Positions 28,201-35,823 of a DNA stretch of 64,000 nt are shown here, one piece after another (the stretch's first letter is position 1; each line of letters opens with the position of its first letter). The translations under genes were made by a program, and so were the position numbers. Location: contig CAYWTB010000007.1 in assembly GCA_964461135.1 (NCBI GenBank), forward strand, positions 1 to 64,000. The letters are read 5' to 3'. A model generated the notes under the pieces. It searched no databases. It was not told where the DNA came from and saw only the letters and a program-made list of their open reading frames with translations. This DNA is from RQOF01 sp964461135. GTDB taxonomy: Bacteria; Calditrichota; Calditrichia; RBG-13-44-9.

Positions 28201-28861
28201 TCTGGGCCGTACCCCGAATGAACGGATTTTCCGGGGATAAAGCCCTTTTACGGTGAGCTATCACCAGCTCATCATCTATCATTTTTTTCAGATCACTCTC
28301 ATCCAGCTGTTCGATTTTCTGTACTTCATGGGAAGAACGGAATCCATCAAAAAAGTGAAGAAAGGGAATCCGTGCTTCCAGAGAGGCCGCCTGAGAAATG
28401 AGGGCAAAATCCATGATTTCCTGAAGGGAACCCGAAGCAAGCAGACCAAATCCGGTGGACCGGGTTGCCATAACATCGCTGTGATCTCCAAAAATGGAAA
28501 GAGCATGGGTTGCAACGGTGCGGGCAGATACATGAAAAACGGTGGCGGTTAATTCTCCGGCGATTTTAAACATGTTTGGAATCATCAGAAGCAGACCCTG
28601 GGAAGCGGTAAATGTGGTGGTGAGAGACCCGCTCTGTAGTGCCCCGTGAACTGCACCCGAAGCACCGCCCTCACTCTGCATCTCAACCACACTGGGAACA
28701 GTACCCCATATATTTTTCTGGCCTTTGGCAGACCACTCATCTGCCCACTCACCCATGGACGAAGACGGAGTGATTGGATAAATAGCAATCACTTCATTAA
28801 TCCTGTGAGCAACATACGCAGCCGCTTCATTTCCATCGATTGTCACTTTCTGTCGCTGCAT
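25277..28861 (-). CDS. nifJ: pyruvate:ferredoxin (flavodoxin) oxidoreductase
   Basis: The single-chain enzyme of 1194 residues oxidatively decarboxylates pyruvate to acetyl-CoA and reduces ferredoxin. All domains are present. The N-terminal pyrimidine domain opens with YPITPSSSMGEWAD. Two 4Fe-4S clusters follow in CIQCNKCVMVCP near 694 and CTGCELCVEVCP near 754. The TPP domain has a third cluster with CAGCGE near 828 and CSSIYGGNLPTTPW after it. The thiamine motif GDGWAYDIGYGGLDH is near 982. The length matches bacterial NifJ. An AAGGAGAT ribosome site and a putative promoter lie upstream. It implies fermentation or reversible pyruvate metabolism under low oxygen. Confidence 0.97.
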   Translation of the reverse strand: MQRQKVTIDGNEAAAYVAHRINEVIAIYPITPSSSMGEWADEWSAKGQKNIWGTVPSVVEMQSEGGASGAVHGALQSGSLTTTFTASQGLLLMIPNMFKIAGELTATVFHVSARTVATHALSIFGDHSDVMATRSTGFGLLASGSLQEIMDFALISQAASLEARIPFLHFFDGFRSSHEVQKIEQLDESDLKKMIDDELVIAHRKRALSPENPFIRGTAQNPDVFFQARETVNPFYQACPDIVQKQMDKFARIVGRQYHLFDFVGHPEAERVVILMGSGAEAAHEAAEYLSDKGEKVGILKVRLYRPFDGKAFVNSLPKTVKVIATLDRTKEPGSVGEPLYEDIITAITEAYSEGYLPFDTMPKVVGGRYGLSSKEFTPAMVKGIFDEMKKAKPKNHFTVGIFDDVTNTSIDYDPNFSTESEEVFRGMFYGLGADGTVGANKNSIKIIGEGTDFYAQGYFVYDSKKAGAVTTSHLRFGKKPIRSTYLINHAKFVACHQFVFLEKYDMLRFAIPGSTFLLNAPYGPDEIWDKIPRKVEQQIIDKKLKFYVINAYDVAKETGMGSRINTIMQVCFFAISGVLPKDEAIAAIKDSIKKTYGKKGEEIVKRNFAAVDKTLENLHEVKVPAKAGSKIEIPPVVPDEAPEFVKNVTARIIAGYGDELPVSSFAKDGTFPSGTTKWEKRNIALEIPVWDEKICIQCNKCVMVCPHSVIRAKIYDDKYLEDAPATFKSAAARGKEWPEKSVYTLQVAPEDCTGCELCVEVCPVKNKEQVGLKAINMAPQIPLRKTERENWEYFLNVPEMDRTQQKVDTVKGSQFLEPLFEFSGACAGCGETPYVKLATQLFGDRMIVANATGCSSIYGGNLPTTPWTLNKDGRGPAWSNSLFEDNAEFGFGFRLTIDKQTEQAREMLGKLDGNIGEKLVKDILSADQSDEAGIYEQRQRVSVLKDKLAEMKSHDAKLLLSLADFLVQKSVWIIGGDGWAYDIGYGGLDHVLASGRNVNILVLDTEVYSNTGGQMSKATPLGSVAKFAAAGKPTPKKDLAMQAISYGYVYVARVAMGASDVQTVKAFIEAERFNGPSLIIAYSHCISHGINMKYGLTQQKLAVDSGCWPLIRFNPDLAAKGENPFKLDSKAPSIPLQDYIYNETRYKMLTKTMPERAKKLLEMAQKEVKGRWQLYERMEKMYQKADADVKAQS

Positions 28862-28897
28862 TTTACATCTCCTTTTTAAAAAAATTTAAATAGAATC

Positions 28898-28909
28898 ATC
28901 AATATTGAT
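28898..28909. promoter_or_regulatory. palindrome ATCAATATTGAT in the nifJ leader
   Basis: A perfect 12-bp palindrome between the predicted nifJ transcription start (near 28953) and the ATG. It could be an operator site; the half sites are in the opposite orientation to an FNR box. Confidence 0.3.
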
Positions 28910-28959
28910 CAGGTATTGCATCAGGTTTTAAAAAATCCAAAAAAACCGGACTAATTTGA

Positions 28960-28988
28960 AAGTTATTCATTAAAGAATAATTTTTCAA
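28960..28988 (-). promoter_or_regulatory. putative nifJ promoter
   Basis: On the minus strand TTGAAA (28983-28988), 17 bp, TAACTT (28960-28965), about 100 nt before the start codon. Confidence 0.45.
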
Positions 28989-29261
28989 GATTAAAAAAAT
29001 ATAATTATCACAAAATGAGGCGTTATCTGAAAATATATTTTAAGAGAGGTGAGGGAGAAAAAAATGAAAATTAATGTTATAATTTGTTTAATTTTGCATA
29101 ATAATAACAGACTTTAATTGACTTCCCGATCTCCGAGACAGTTGATTTGACCGGCAACCTTATCACTATTCCTGCACCATATTTCAGTCATGTAATTTTT
29201 TTAACATTGATCAATGCCGGTAAACTCAACAGGTTTAAACACTGGTCAGGAGTTCCAGCTT

Positions 29262-30518
29262 TCATTTATAACGGATCCATTTTATCATTTCAGGAAGGGT
29301 GGGTCGCTTTCCGTACATCAGGATGCCTACGCGGTAAATCCGTGCCGCAAGCCAGATAATAATCACAATAGTCAGCAGATTAATCAGCACAGAGGTTAGA
29401 ATTTCCCAGGCTGGAGGCTGAACAATCAGTATCCTTACAAACATAATCAATGGTGTAAAAAATGGCAGAAATGAAAGTATCTGCGCCAGGTCAGTGGTGG
29501 GATCCCTGATGACGGTAAAACTGATCATAAAGGGCAGCACAATAAATAAAGTGACGGGAGTGGACAACGTCTGGGCATCCTGCATATCCGAACACATAGC
29601 TCCGACAGCGGTGTACAGGGTGGAAAATGTAAAATAACCGATGACAAAAAACAGAATAAAGTAGAGAAGGATGGAGGGTGAAAATTGTACTGCATCAGAG
29701 ATGCCCGGCATAGAACTGGTGGCTGCCAGAATAGCTGCACCGGCCATGGCTGCCCAGATAATATACTGAACCAGTCCCACTGCCCCTACCCCCAGTAACT
29801 TGCCCATCATGAGCTGGAATGAATTGGTGGATGAAAGAAGCACTTCCACAATACGGGAGGTTTTCTCTTCTATAACGCTTCGCATGATTGAACTGCCATA
29901 AACAATAATGGTCATATAAAGAATGAACAGAAAAACCAGTGCCGACAGATATTCTTCGTCGAATCCGCGGGCTTTGGCCTCCCCCTTCTCAATTTTCATT
30001 GAATTAATTTTAACACTGCCCGTCAATTCTTTCACCCGGACCGGATCCAATCCCGCCCTGCGGAGTCTCTCATTATTGAGAATACCGGTAATACCTGTTT
30101 TAAGACGCTGCATTAAATCCAGATCGCTCACGGTTTTACCGATATAAGTTACTCTGGCACTATCCAGGACATTGGCCGGGATAATAAGAATGGCATTCAG
30201 GGCTCCCTCGTCCACCTGCGCTTTATATTTATCAGGTTGATGGGTATAGTCCTCTGTTGAGAGAGGCGCAAAATTCAAGCGAAGTGTTCCATTCTTCAGG
30301 GTGTCATTAAATGCAGCCGCCAGTTGTTCCTGCACTATTTGCGCATAATCCACTACCCCAATGGTAAGGGGTTGTTTCCCGGTAACCGTCATGAAGTAAG
30401 CTGGGGCCAGCATAATCGCTATGATAAATATGGGACCCAGCACCGTCGCGATCAAAAAACCGCGGGTGAAAACTTTGGTAAGAAATTCTCTCTTTATGAT
30501 TTTAAGAATTTTATTCAT
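29262..30518 (-). CDS. ABC transporter permease, NatB/ABC-2 type
   Basis: The 418-residue permease has one N-terminal helix (about 20-42), a large extracytoplasmic loop (to about 180) and a C-terminal bundle of about five helices. This is the layout of NatB-like sodium efflux or ABC-2 permeases. The motif GSSIMRSVIEEKTSRIVEVL following the second helix is typical. It overlaps the ATPase gene by 4 nt, so it forms one exporter with it. The exported substrate is not deducible. Confidence 0.88.
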   Translation of the reverse strand: MNKILKIIKREFLTKVFTRGFLIATVLGPIFIIAIMLAPAYFMTVTGKQPLTIGVVDYAQIVQEQLAAAFNDTLKNGTLRLNFAPLSTEDYTHQPDKYKAQVDEGALNAILIIPANVLDSARVTYIGKTVSDLDLMQRLKTGITGILNNERLRRAGLDPVRVKELTGSVKINSMKIEKGEAKARGFDEEYLSALVFLFILYMTIIVYGSSIMRSVIEEKTSRIVEVLLSSTNSFQLMMGKLLGVGAVGLVQYIIWAAMAGAAILAATSSMPGISDAVQFSPSILLYFILFFVIGYFTFSTLYTAVGAMCSDMQDAQTLSTPVTLFIVLPFMISFTVIRDPTTDLAQILSFLPFFTPLIMFVRILIVQPPAWEILTSVLINLLTIVIIIWLAARIYRVGILMYGKRPTLPEMIKWIRYK

Positions 30519-31420
30519 TTCCCGTCACCCCCTACCAAATCAATAAAGATTTCATTAAGGGAGGTTTCGGAAATCTCAAATTTCTTGACCGGCAGACCGG
30601 ACTCAGCCAGCGCGCCAAACAGCTGCCGCGGATCTGCCTGATCCTGCAGCCGGATTTCCATATAATTCCCGTAATCGTTCAAACTCTGCACGTAAGGCAA
30701 TTTCTTGATAAATTCCGCATCACCATGATATTCAAGCAGAATGGAATTGCGGCTGTACTTCTTTTTGATATCTGCAATATCTCCCTGAACCACCACCCGT
30801 CCTTTGTCTATCAGGCAGATTCCGTCGCACAGTTTTTCTGCCTGATCCATCAGATGGGTGGAAAGAAGAATGGCTTTACCCTGTTTTTTCATCGCCAGCA
30901 GAATATCTTTCAGAAATTTTGTGTTGATGGGATCCAGCCCCGAAAATGGTTCATCCACAATAAGCAAATCGGGAGAATGTATAATGGCTCCTATGAACTG
31001 TACCTTCTGTTGCATACCCTTGCTCAAACTATGGATCCGTTTATCCGCCCAGGATTCCAGCTCAAACCGTTCCAGCCACTCTGATGCCGTCTTTTTGGCA
31101 ACAGCAGAGGACATACTCTTCATCTCTCCCAGAAACTGGAGATGGGCCAGAAGTTTCATCTTGGGATACAACCCCCGTTCTTCCGGCAGATAGCCGATTC
31201 TGTTCTTTAGTTTTTCATGAAAAAGTTGTCCGAGAATCTTTATTGTACCGGAATCCGGTACAATTATGTTCATGATCATCCGCATGGTAGTGGTTTTGCC
31301 TGCACCATTTGGTCCCAGTAGTCCAAATAAGCGGTTATTTTCAATGCTAAACGAAATCCGGTCCACTGCCTGAAAGGAATTGAAAGATTTCGATACATTG
31401 TCAACAATCAAACTGGTCAT
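30515..31420 (-). CDS. ABC transporter ATP-binding protein, NatA type
   Basis: From ATG 31420 the product is 301 residues. Walker A GPNGAGKTTTMRMI, signature LSKGMQQKVQF and Walker B LLIVDEPFSGLDP are complete, and the C-terminal 80 residues have the extension common in NatA-type ATPases. A longer frame from 31480 is unlikely because a promoter (31447-31476) lies within it; ATG 31441 is an alternative. It pairs with the NatB-like permease in a two-gene exporter operon. Confidence 0.9.
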   Translation of the reverse strand: MTSLIVDNVSKSFNSFQAVDRISFSIENNRLFGLLGPNGAGKTTTMRMIMNIIVPDSGTIKILGQLFHEKLKNRIGYLPEERGLYPKMKLLAHLQFLGEMKSMSSAVAKKTASEWLERFELESWADKRIHSLSKGMQQKVQFIGAIIHSPDLLIVDEPFSGLDPINTKFLKDILLAMKKQGKAILLSTHLMDQAEKLCDGICLIDKGRVVVQGDIADIKKKYSRNSILLEYHGDAEFIKKLPYVQSLNDYGNYMEIRLQDQADPRQLFGALAESGLPVKKFEISETSLNEIFIDLVGGDGK

Positions 31421-31446
31421 GTCTGTATTGGTGTTTATCATTGCGG

Positions 31447-31476
31447 AGTATAAAATAATTTTGAAATCGGCATCAA
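31447..31476 (-). promoter_or_regulatory. putative promoter of the ABC exporter operon
   Basis: On the minus strand TTGATG (31471-31476), 18 bp, TATACT (31447-31452). The predicted start near 31440 would exclude the longest ATPase frame. Confidence 0.45.
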
Positions 31477-31863
31477 CCAAAGGATATTATAAAATAACTA
31501 GGATATCCCGTTGTGCTAATTAATGCAAATCAATATGGAATAGAATAGTAATAATGAATTACTAATAATGATTTCATTTTATCTCTTCCGGCAGGATTTT
31601 GCGGTTCCTATATGCGGAGACTAAGTACATTCTTTCATAAATAAAGTAACGTATTAATATTAGACAGGATAAACAGGATGAGCAAGATAGAATTTCATCA
31701 GGTTCACCTGACTATATTGCAGAATAGATATAGTTTCATATTACGGTTGGACTGTCTTTTCAAAAGTGCTTATTACCATGTGTATACTGAAACCAGCAAA
31801 TAGTAAACCACCGTTTTTGCGGGTCAGGGTGCAGGACTGAGCTGTTGGTTTAAAATTATTTAG

Positions 31864-32031
31864 TGTGATTTACAGGATTTAAATTATTATTGGTTCCTGT
31901 CACATAGTGATGCCTATGGCATTAATCCCGTCCAAAATTTATGTTACCGTAATTATGATTTGCTGTACTAAGGTGCCGGAAAAGAGGATTGGGACCATTT
32001 TGAACGCACATTTAAAAATCTGGGATACTGA
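31864..32031 (+). pseudogene. decayed coding fragment, family unrecognised
   Basis: One plus-strand frame reads like protein for about 55 codons, with SHSDAYGINPVQNLCY, then RNYDLLY, a TAA at 31969-31971, and then GAGKEDWDHFERTFKNLGY before a TGA at 32029. Aromatic and charged residues are spaced as in a real C terminus, while the other two frames are broken. There is no start codon or ribosome site. I read it as the C-terminal remnant of a lost gene interrupted by one stop. The family is not recognised, and chance cannot be excluded. Confidence 0.35.
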
Positions 32032-32310
32032 ACCGTTTATAAATAAGATATTCATTATCAATAGCCCCAAGCTTTAGCTCCTGGAAAAGAAATCCCCCCC
32101 AATTTTAAGGTTTTAGCCCCTTCTTTCAGCTTTATGCAACAGCTTGCCGGCCGGGATGGGGATCCTCAACTAATATAAAAATGATGCAGAACTGAATTCA
32201 GCATGGTAGTAACTCCAAAATTGACATATTTGACGCCTTTTTTATCTTATTGGCACAACGGGTCAAAACAATACATTCAACAAAGCTGCTTAGACTCCTT
32301 CAGCATTTTC

Positions 32311-32339
32311 TTGCAATCATTAAAATTAAATATTATCAT
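32311..32339 (+). promoter_or_regulatory. putative promoter of the aldehyde dehydrogenase gene
   Basis: TTGCAA (32311-32316), 17 bp, TATCAT (32334-32339). The predicted start is about 26 nt before ATG 32372. Confidence 0.4.
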
Positions 32340-32361
32340 TTACATAATAGAATTCAGCGAT

Positions 32362-32367
32362 GAGGGA
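32362..32367 (+). promoter_or_regulatory. ribosome binding site deciding the aldehyde dehydrogenase start
   Basis: GAGGGA overlaps the ATG at 32360 and lies about 5 nt before ATG 32372, so the second ATG is preferred. Confidence 0.6.
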
Positions 32368-32371
32368 ACTT

Positions 32372-33817
32372 ATGAGTATTCCTGACTATTACCCGCTCAT
32401 TCACAATGAATGGGTAAAGACTTACAAATCCGTTAAAATTGTAAATCCTTACGACCAGAAGAAAATTGCAAAAGTATATTTTGCTGACGGTGATTTTCTG
32501 GATATGGCAGTGGAAAGTGCTGTAAAAGGATTCAAAACGTCACGCCGGTTATCCGGATATGAACGCTATGAATTGCTTATGGGGATTGTCCGTGGCCTGG
32601 AGAAGAACATGGAAGATCTGGCCCGGACCATAGTTAGTGAGAGTGGAAAGCCGATACGATTTGCCCGGAATGAAGTCAACAGAGCAATACTGACTTTCAC
32701 CTGGGCGGCGGAAGAGGCCCGGCGCCTGCAGGGAGATTTCATCCCACTGGATGTTGCCCCTCAGACCCGTGGCTATTTTGGTATTTCACGCCGTTTCCCA
32801 ATTGGTGCCATGCTGGGAATCTCTCCCTTTAATTTTCCCTTGAACCTGGTGGCTCACAAGGTAGCTCCTTCATTGGCCTCCGGCAACAGTATTATTCTTA
32901 AACCCGCATCACAAACTCCCATAACCGCAATAAAATTAGGAAAAATCATTCATTCCGCAGGACTGCCTGCGGGTATGGTAAATATTCTTCCAGCCAGCGG
33001 GAAGACGGCGGAAATACTGGTGAAAGACGGGCGGCTAAAAAAATTGACATTCACCGGAAGTCCTAAAATCGGCTGGTACCTGCGTTCTGTGGCAGGGAAG
33101 AAGAAAGTTACGCTGGAACTGGGAGGAAATGCAGCAACCATTGTTGAACCGGATGTTGAACCGGATGAAATCATTCCCAGGCTGGTACTTGGATCATTTG
33201 CCTATGCAGGGCAGATTTGTATTTCAATCCAGAGAATTTACGTGAGAGATACCACCTTTGAGAATTTTGTGGACAAATTTCTGCAGGAAACGAAAAAAAA
33301 TGCAAAGGTGGGAAATCCCATGGATGAGAAAACCATGATTGGTCCCATGATTGACCTGGAATCCGCCAAAAGAGCCGAGAACTGGGTAAATGAAGCCATT
33401 AAAAATGGCGCCGAACTGTTATGCGGGGGGATACGGAATAAAAACTTTCTTGAACCCACCGTATTAACCCGAACCACACCCGATATGAAGGCGGTCTGTG
33501 AAGAAATTTTTGCCCCTGTGGTATCAATAGAACCTTATCATGATTTTACAGATGCGCTGAAAATGGTCAATAACTCCTATTTTGGATTGCAGGCCGGAGT
33601 GTTCACCAATGATTTCGCTAAAATTCAGCAGGCCTACGCACAACTGGATGTGGGTAGCGTTATTATCAATGATTATCCAACTTTCCGGATTGATCCCATG
33701 CCCTATGGAGGGGTAAAAGACAGCGGTGCCGGCCGGGAAGGCATCCGTTATGCGATTGAGGAAATGACAGAAATCAAATTACTGGCTGTCAAAGGCCTGC
33801 ATTATCCCGTCGATTAA
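32372..33817 (+). CDS. NAD(P)-dependent aldehyde dehydrogenase
   Basis: The 481-residue protein is an aldehyde dehydrogenase, oxidising an aldehyde to its acid. It has FPIGAMLGISPFNFPLNLVAHK, KPASQTPITAIKL, the cofactor element FTGSPKIGWYL, the catalytic Glu in LELGGNAA, and the catalytic Cys in GQICISIQR. The C-terminal PMPYGGVKDSGAGREG is also typical. The GQICISIQR form occurs in the branch containing GapN-like and lactaldehyde or succinate-semialdehyde enzymes, so the substrate is open. It is monocistronic, with its own promoter and start (32372). Confidence 0.92.
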   Translation: MSIPDYYPLIHNEWVKTYKSVKIVNPYDQKKIAKVYFADGDFLDMAVESAVKGFKTSRRLSGYERYELLMGIVRGLEKNMEDLARTIVSESGKPIRFARNEVNRAILTFTWAAEEARRLQGDFIPLDVAPQTRGYFGISRRFPIGAMLGISPFNFPLNLVAHKVAPSLASGNSIILKPASQTPITAIKLGKIIHSAGLPAGMVNILPASGKTAEILVKDGRLKKLTFTGSPKIGWYLRSVAGKKKVTLELGGNAATIVEPDVEPDEIIPRLVLGSFAYAGQICISIQRIYVRDTTFENFVDKFLQETKKNAKVGNPMDEKTMIGPMIDLESAKRAENWVNEAIKNGAELLCGGIRNKNFLEPTVLTRTTPDMKAVCEEIFAPVVSIEPYHDFTDALKMVNNSYFGLQAGVFTNDFAKIQQAYAQLDVGSVIINDYPTFRIDPMPYGGVKDSGAGREGIRYAIEEMTEIKLLAVKGLHYPVD

Positions 33818-33888
33818 GGATTATCAAGTTGAACAGGTTGAAAAATTCTACATTTAGATTAAAAAAATTAAATAAAGTGACATAAATC

Positions 33889-33917
33889 TTGACTAAATAC
33901 ATAATTATACTTAAATT
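33889..33917 (+). promoter_or_regulatory. cold-shock gene promoter
   Basis: TTGACT (33889-33894), 17 bp, TAAATT (33912-33917). The predicted first transcribed base is near 33924, exactly where the first arm of the leader structure begins. Confidence 0.6.
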
Positions 33918-33923
33918 TTTTTA

Positions 33924-33985
33924 CTTACGGATATTTTCTCTCCATCCACCTGGTAAATAAAATCCGTAAGCGCATTGGTGGAGAG
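33924..33985 (+). promoter_or_regulatory. structured 5' leader of the cold-shock gene, possible pseudoknot
   Basis: CTTACGGAT (33924-33932) can pair with ATCCGTAAG (33962-33970), nine perfect base pairs. In the enclosed loop, CTCTC (38-42 of 339xx) and CACC (33947-33950) can pair with GGTGGAGAG (33977-33985) downstream of the first helix. The two helices interleave as in an H-type pseudoknot. The ribosome site lies after them at 34004. Leaders that refold with temperature are known for cspA genes of other bacteria. Confidence 0.5.
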
Positions 33986-34003
33986 GATAAGTCGTTTTTA
34001 GGT

Positions 34004-34010
34004 AAGGAGG
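34004..34010 (+). promoter_or_regulatory. ribosome binding site of the cold-shock gene
   Basis: AAGGAGG is a near-perfect anti-16S match but lies an unusually long 11 nt from the ATG, separated by a T-rich run. Confidence 0.7.
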
Positions 34011-34021
34011 TATATTTTTTT

Positions 34022-34234
34022 ATGCCCACTGGTACAGTTAAGTGGTTCAACGAGAACAAGGGATGGGGCTTTATTGTTCCCGATGATGGTGGGGATGATG
34101 TTTTTGTTCATTACTCAGCCATTGAGGCAGAAGGTTTCAAAACCCTCAAAGAGGGGCAGAAGGTGGATTTCGAATTGAAGCTCGGAAAAAACGGTAAGTA
34201 TCAGGCGAATAATGTAAAAATGCCACAAGAATAG
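34022..34234 (+). CDS. cold-shock domain protein (CspA family)
   Basis: A 70-residue OB-fold RNA chaperone that melts mRNA structure, usually induced on cold shock or growth change. Both nucleic-acid motifs are present: RNP1 as KGWGFIVPD and RNP2 as DVFVHYSAI. The length is normal. The gene has its own promoter, a leader of about 98 nt with interleaved helices, and a terminator, so it is a self-contained unit. Confidence 0.97.
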   Translation: MPTGTVKWFNENKGWGFIVPDDGGDDVFVHYSAIEAEGFKTLKEGQKVDFELKLGKNGKYQANNVKMPQE

Positions 34235-34256
34235 CATCATCTCGTCTCATGGAATC

Positions 34257-34293
34257 ACCCGGTTTTCAGTTTTTGTGGAAGCCGGGTTTTTTT
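34257..34293 (+). terminator. rho-independent terminator of the cold-shock gene
   Basis: ACCCGGTTTTC pairs with GAAGCCGGGT (one bulged base) and is followed by seven T (34287-34293). Confidence 0.8.
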
Positions 34294-34318
34294 ATGGTAA
34301 CAATTACAATCAGAAAGT

Positions 34319-35680
34319 TTAGAAATTTTTTCTTCGAAAATACAAATAAAAGGGGATACCCAGTGCAACAAAAATCAGACCAGCCAGCGACTGTACCGGC
34401 TGATCCAGCAGGGTATTAACCAGAATCCAGGCTGCAACTGCCAGATAGAGAACCGTGGTATAAGGATATCCCCAGGCCAAATATATATTCTCTTTCCCCA
34501 CGGGGCGTTTTCGAAGGATGATCAGGCTGAATCCCGATAACAGACCAAAACAGACCATTATGAAAACGGTGTAAGTTAATAACTGATTGAAACTCCCCGA
34601 TAACACCAGTATGATGGTCCAGGCGCACTGGAGCCACAGGGACCTGTCCGGTGTACCGAAATGGGGATTAATCCTGCCAATCGCCGGAAAAAACATCCTT
34701 GCCTGGCTCATGGCATAATAAATACGGGCTCCGGAAAGTACAGTGGCATTTAGCGTACTGAGCACTGCCACCAGAATTATTAGGGTAAAGACAGAGGACA
34801 GCCCGCTTCCGTACAGCACTGCCAGCACCCGGTAACCGATATCCACCACATTTTCCATTTTCTGCAGCGGCAAGGCATACAAGTAAACAATATTAATAAG
34901 CACGTAAAGGATTGCCACCGTGGTTACCCCCCACCAGGTAGCCAGGGGGATTGTTCGCTGATAATCCTTGATTTCTCCGGCAATGTAGGCCAGCACGGTC
35001 CAACCGGAATAGGTGAAATAAACTCCGATTAGTGCCACGCCCAGGCGCGAGATGGTATTCATATCCGGCATTCCCGGCCAAAGGGGAAAGACATTATGCC
35101 AGTTGCCTCTTCCGGAAGAAAAACCAACTACCAGATATCCGGCTAGCACCGCAATACTTATAAAGGTAAAAAAAGTCTGCAGTATTGCCCCGGCACGGAT
35201 GCCTCTTACATTAATAACCGTAAATAATAAGGCAGTAGTGACGGCCACTGATTTGAGCATGGTGAGGCGATATCCGATAAAGGGAATGACCAGGTGCAAT
35301 TTTTCGGTGTCCGTTCCAAACAGGTTTAAAAAATAATGGGCAAATCCCACGGATATTATCGCAATGGAACCGGTATATGTTACCAGAAGCGCAGCCCATC
35401 CGAAAAGAAAACCCATTAAGGGGTGAAAGGCGTGGGAAAGATAGTGGAAATCCCCCCCCGCACGGGGAAAACGGGTTGATAGCTCCGCATAGGTTATCCC
35501 ACCGCAGAAGGACAGGAAACCACCCATAATCCACAATAACAACATGAATCCGGGATTACTGACATATTGTGAGATGTAGCCACTGGTGGTAAAAATACCA
35601 ATGCCGATAATATTTCCCACAATTAATACATAAGCGTCCCTGCCGCTCAGTACTCTGCGGGAAAAATCATCACTAATCAT
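34319..35680 (-). CDS. APC-family amino acid permease
   Basis: The 453-residue permease has about twelve membrane helices. The first helix carries the glycine-rich substrate motif VGNIIGIGIFTTSGYIS typical of LAT-like APC transporters. A GGDFHYLSHAFHPLMGFLFGW segment follows helix 2 and matches the EYPYL-type region of the family. Start: ATG 35680 has GAAGG 5 nt upstream; the longer frame to 35719 has none. The substrate is probably neutral amino acids but cannot be fixed. It follows the T9SS operon with a gap and appears separate. Confidence 0.88.
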   Translation of the reverse strand: MISDDFSRRVLSGRDAYVLIVGNIIGIGIFTTSGYISQYVSNPGFMLLLWIMGGFLSFCGGITYAELSTRFPRAGGDFHYLSHAFHPLMGFLFGWAALLVTYTGSIAIISVGFAHYFLNLFGTDTEKLHLVIPFIGYRLTMLKSVAVTTALLFTVINVRGIRAGAILQTFFTFISIAVLAGYLVVGFSSGRGNWHNVFPLWPGMPDMNTISRLGVALIGVYFTYSGWTVLAYIAGEIKDYQRTIPLATWWGVTTVAILYVLINIVYLYALPLQKMENVVDIGYRVLAVLYGSGLSSVFTLIILVAVLSTLNATVLSGARIYYAMSQARMFFPAIGRINPHFGTPDRSLWLQCAWTIILVLSGSFNQLLTYTVFIMVCFGLLSGFSLIILRKRPVGKENIYLAWGYPYTTVLYLAVAAWILVNTLLDQPVQSLAGLIFVALGIPFYLYFRRKNF

Positions 35681-35823
35681 ATATACCTTCAGAATTGAGT
35701 ATGAGCTAATATAAAGCATTCATATCATATTACCGGATGGCGATAAGGATTTGACTATTTAATAATCATGGTTATCAGCAGCTGAAGTTCCTCCTCAGGG
35801 AACAACCACCAGCAGCCGATATA

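Larger units (their letters stand above)
28862..29261. other. 400-bp intergenic region between the ABC permease end and nifJ
   Basis: AT-rich. It holds the nifJ promoter (28960-28988) and a palindrome ATCAATATTGAT (28898-28909). I see no coding sequence or terminator in it. Confidence 0.5.
31481..32371. other. long intergenic region with decayed content
   Basis: About 890 bp between divergent units with no intact gene. It contains a coding remnant at 31864-32031 and two promoter candidates for the aldehyde dehydrogenase gene: TTGACA/TATCTT at 32221-32248 (16-bp spacer) and the site at 32311. The rest shows nothing I can name. Confidence 0.5.

Noticed and set aside
28898..28909. FNR box reading of the nifJ leader palindrome
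   Set aside because: FNR sites are TTGAT-N4-ATCAA; here the half sites face the other way.
33143..33166. Perfect 12-bp tandem duplication in the aldehyde dehydrogenase gene, coding VEPDVEPD
   Set aside because: Typical relatives have the same length here (VEPDADLD-like), so it is a codon coincidence, not an inserted repeat.
33889..33911. TTGACT with TATACT as the cold-shock promoter
   Set aside because: The boxes are only 11 bp apart. TAAATT at 33912 gives the correct 17 bp.
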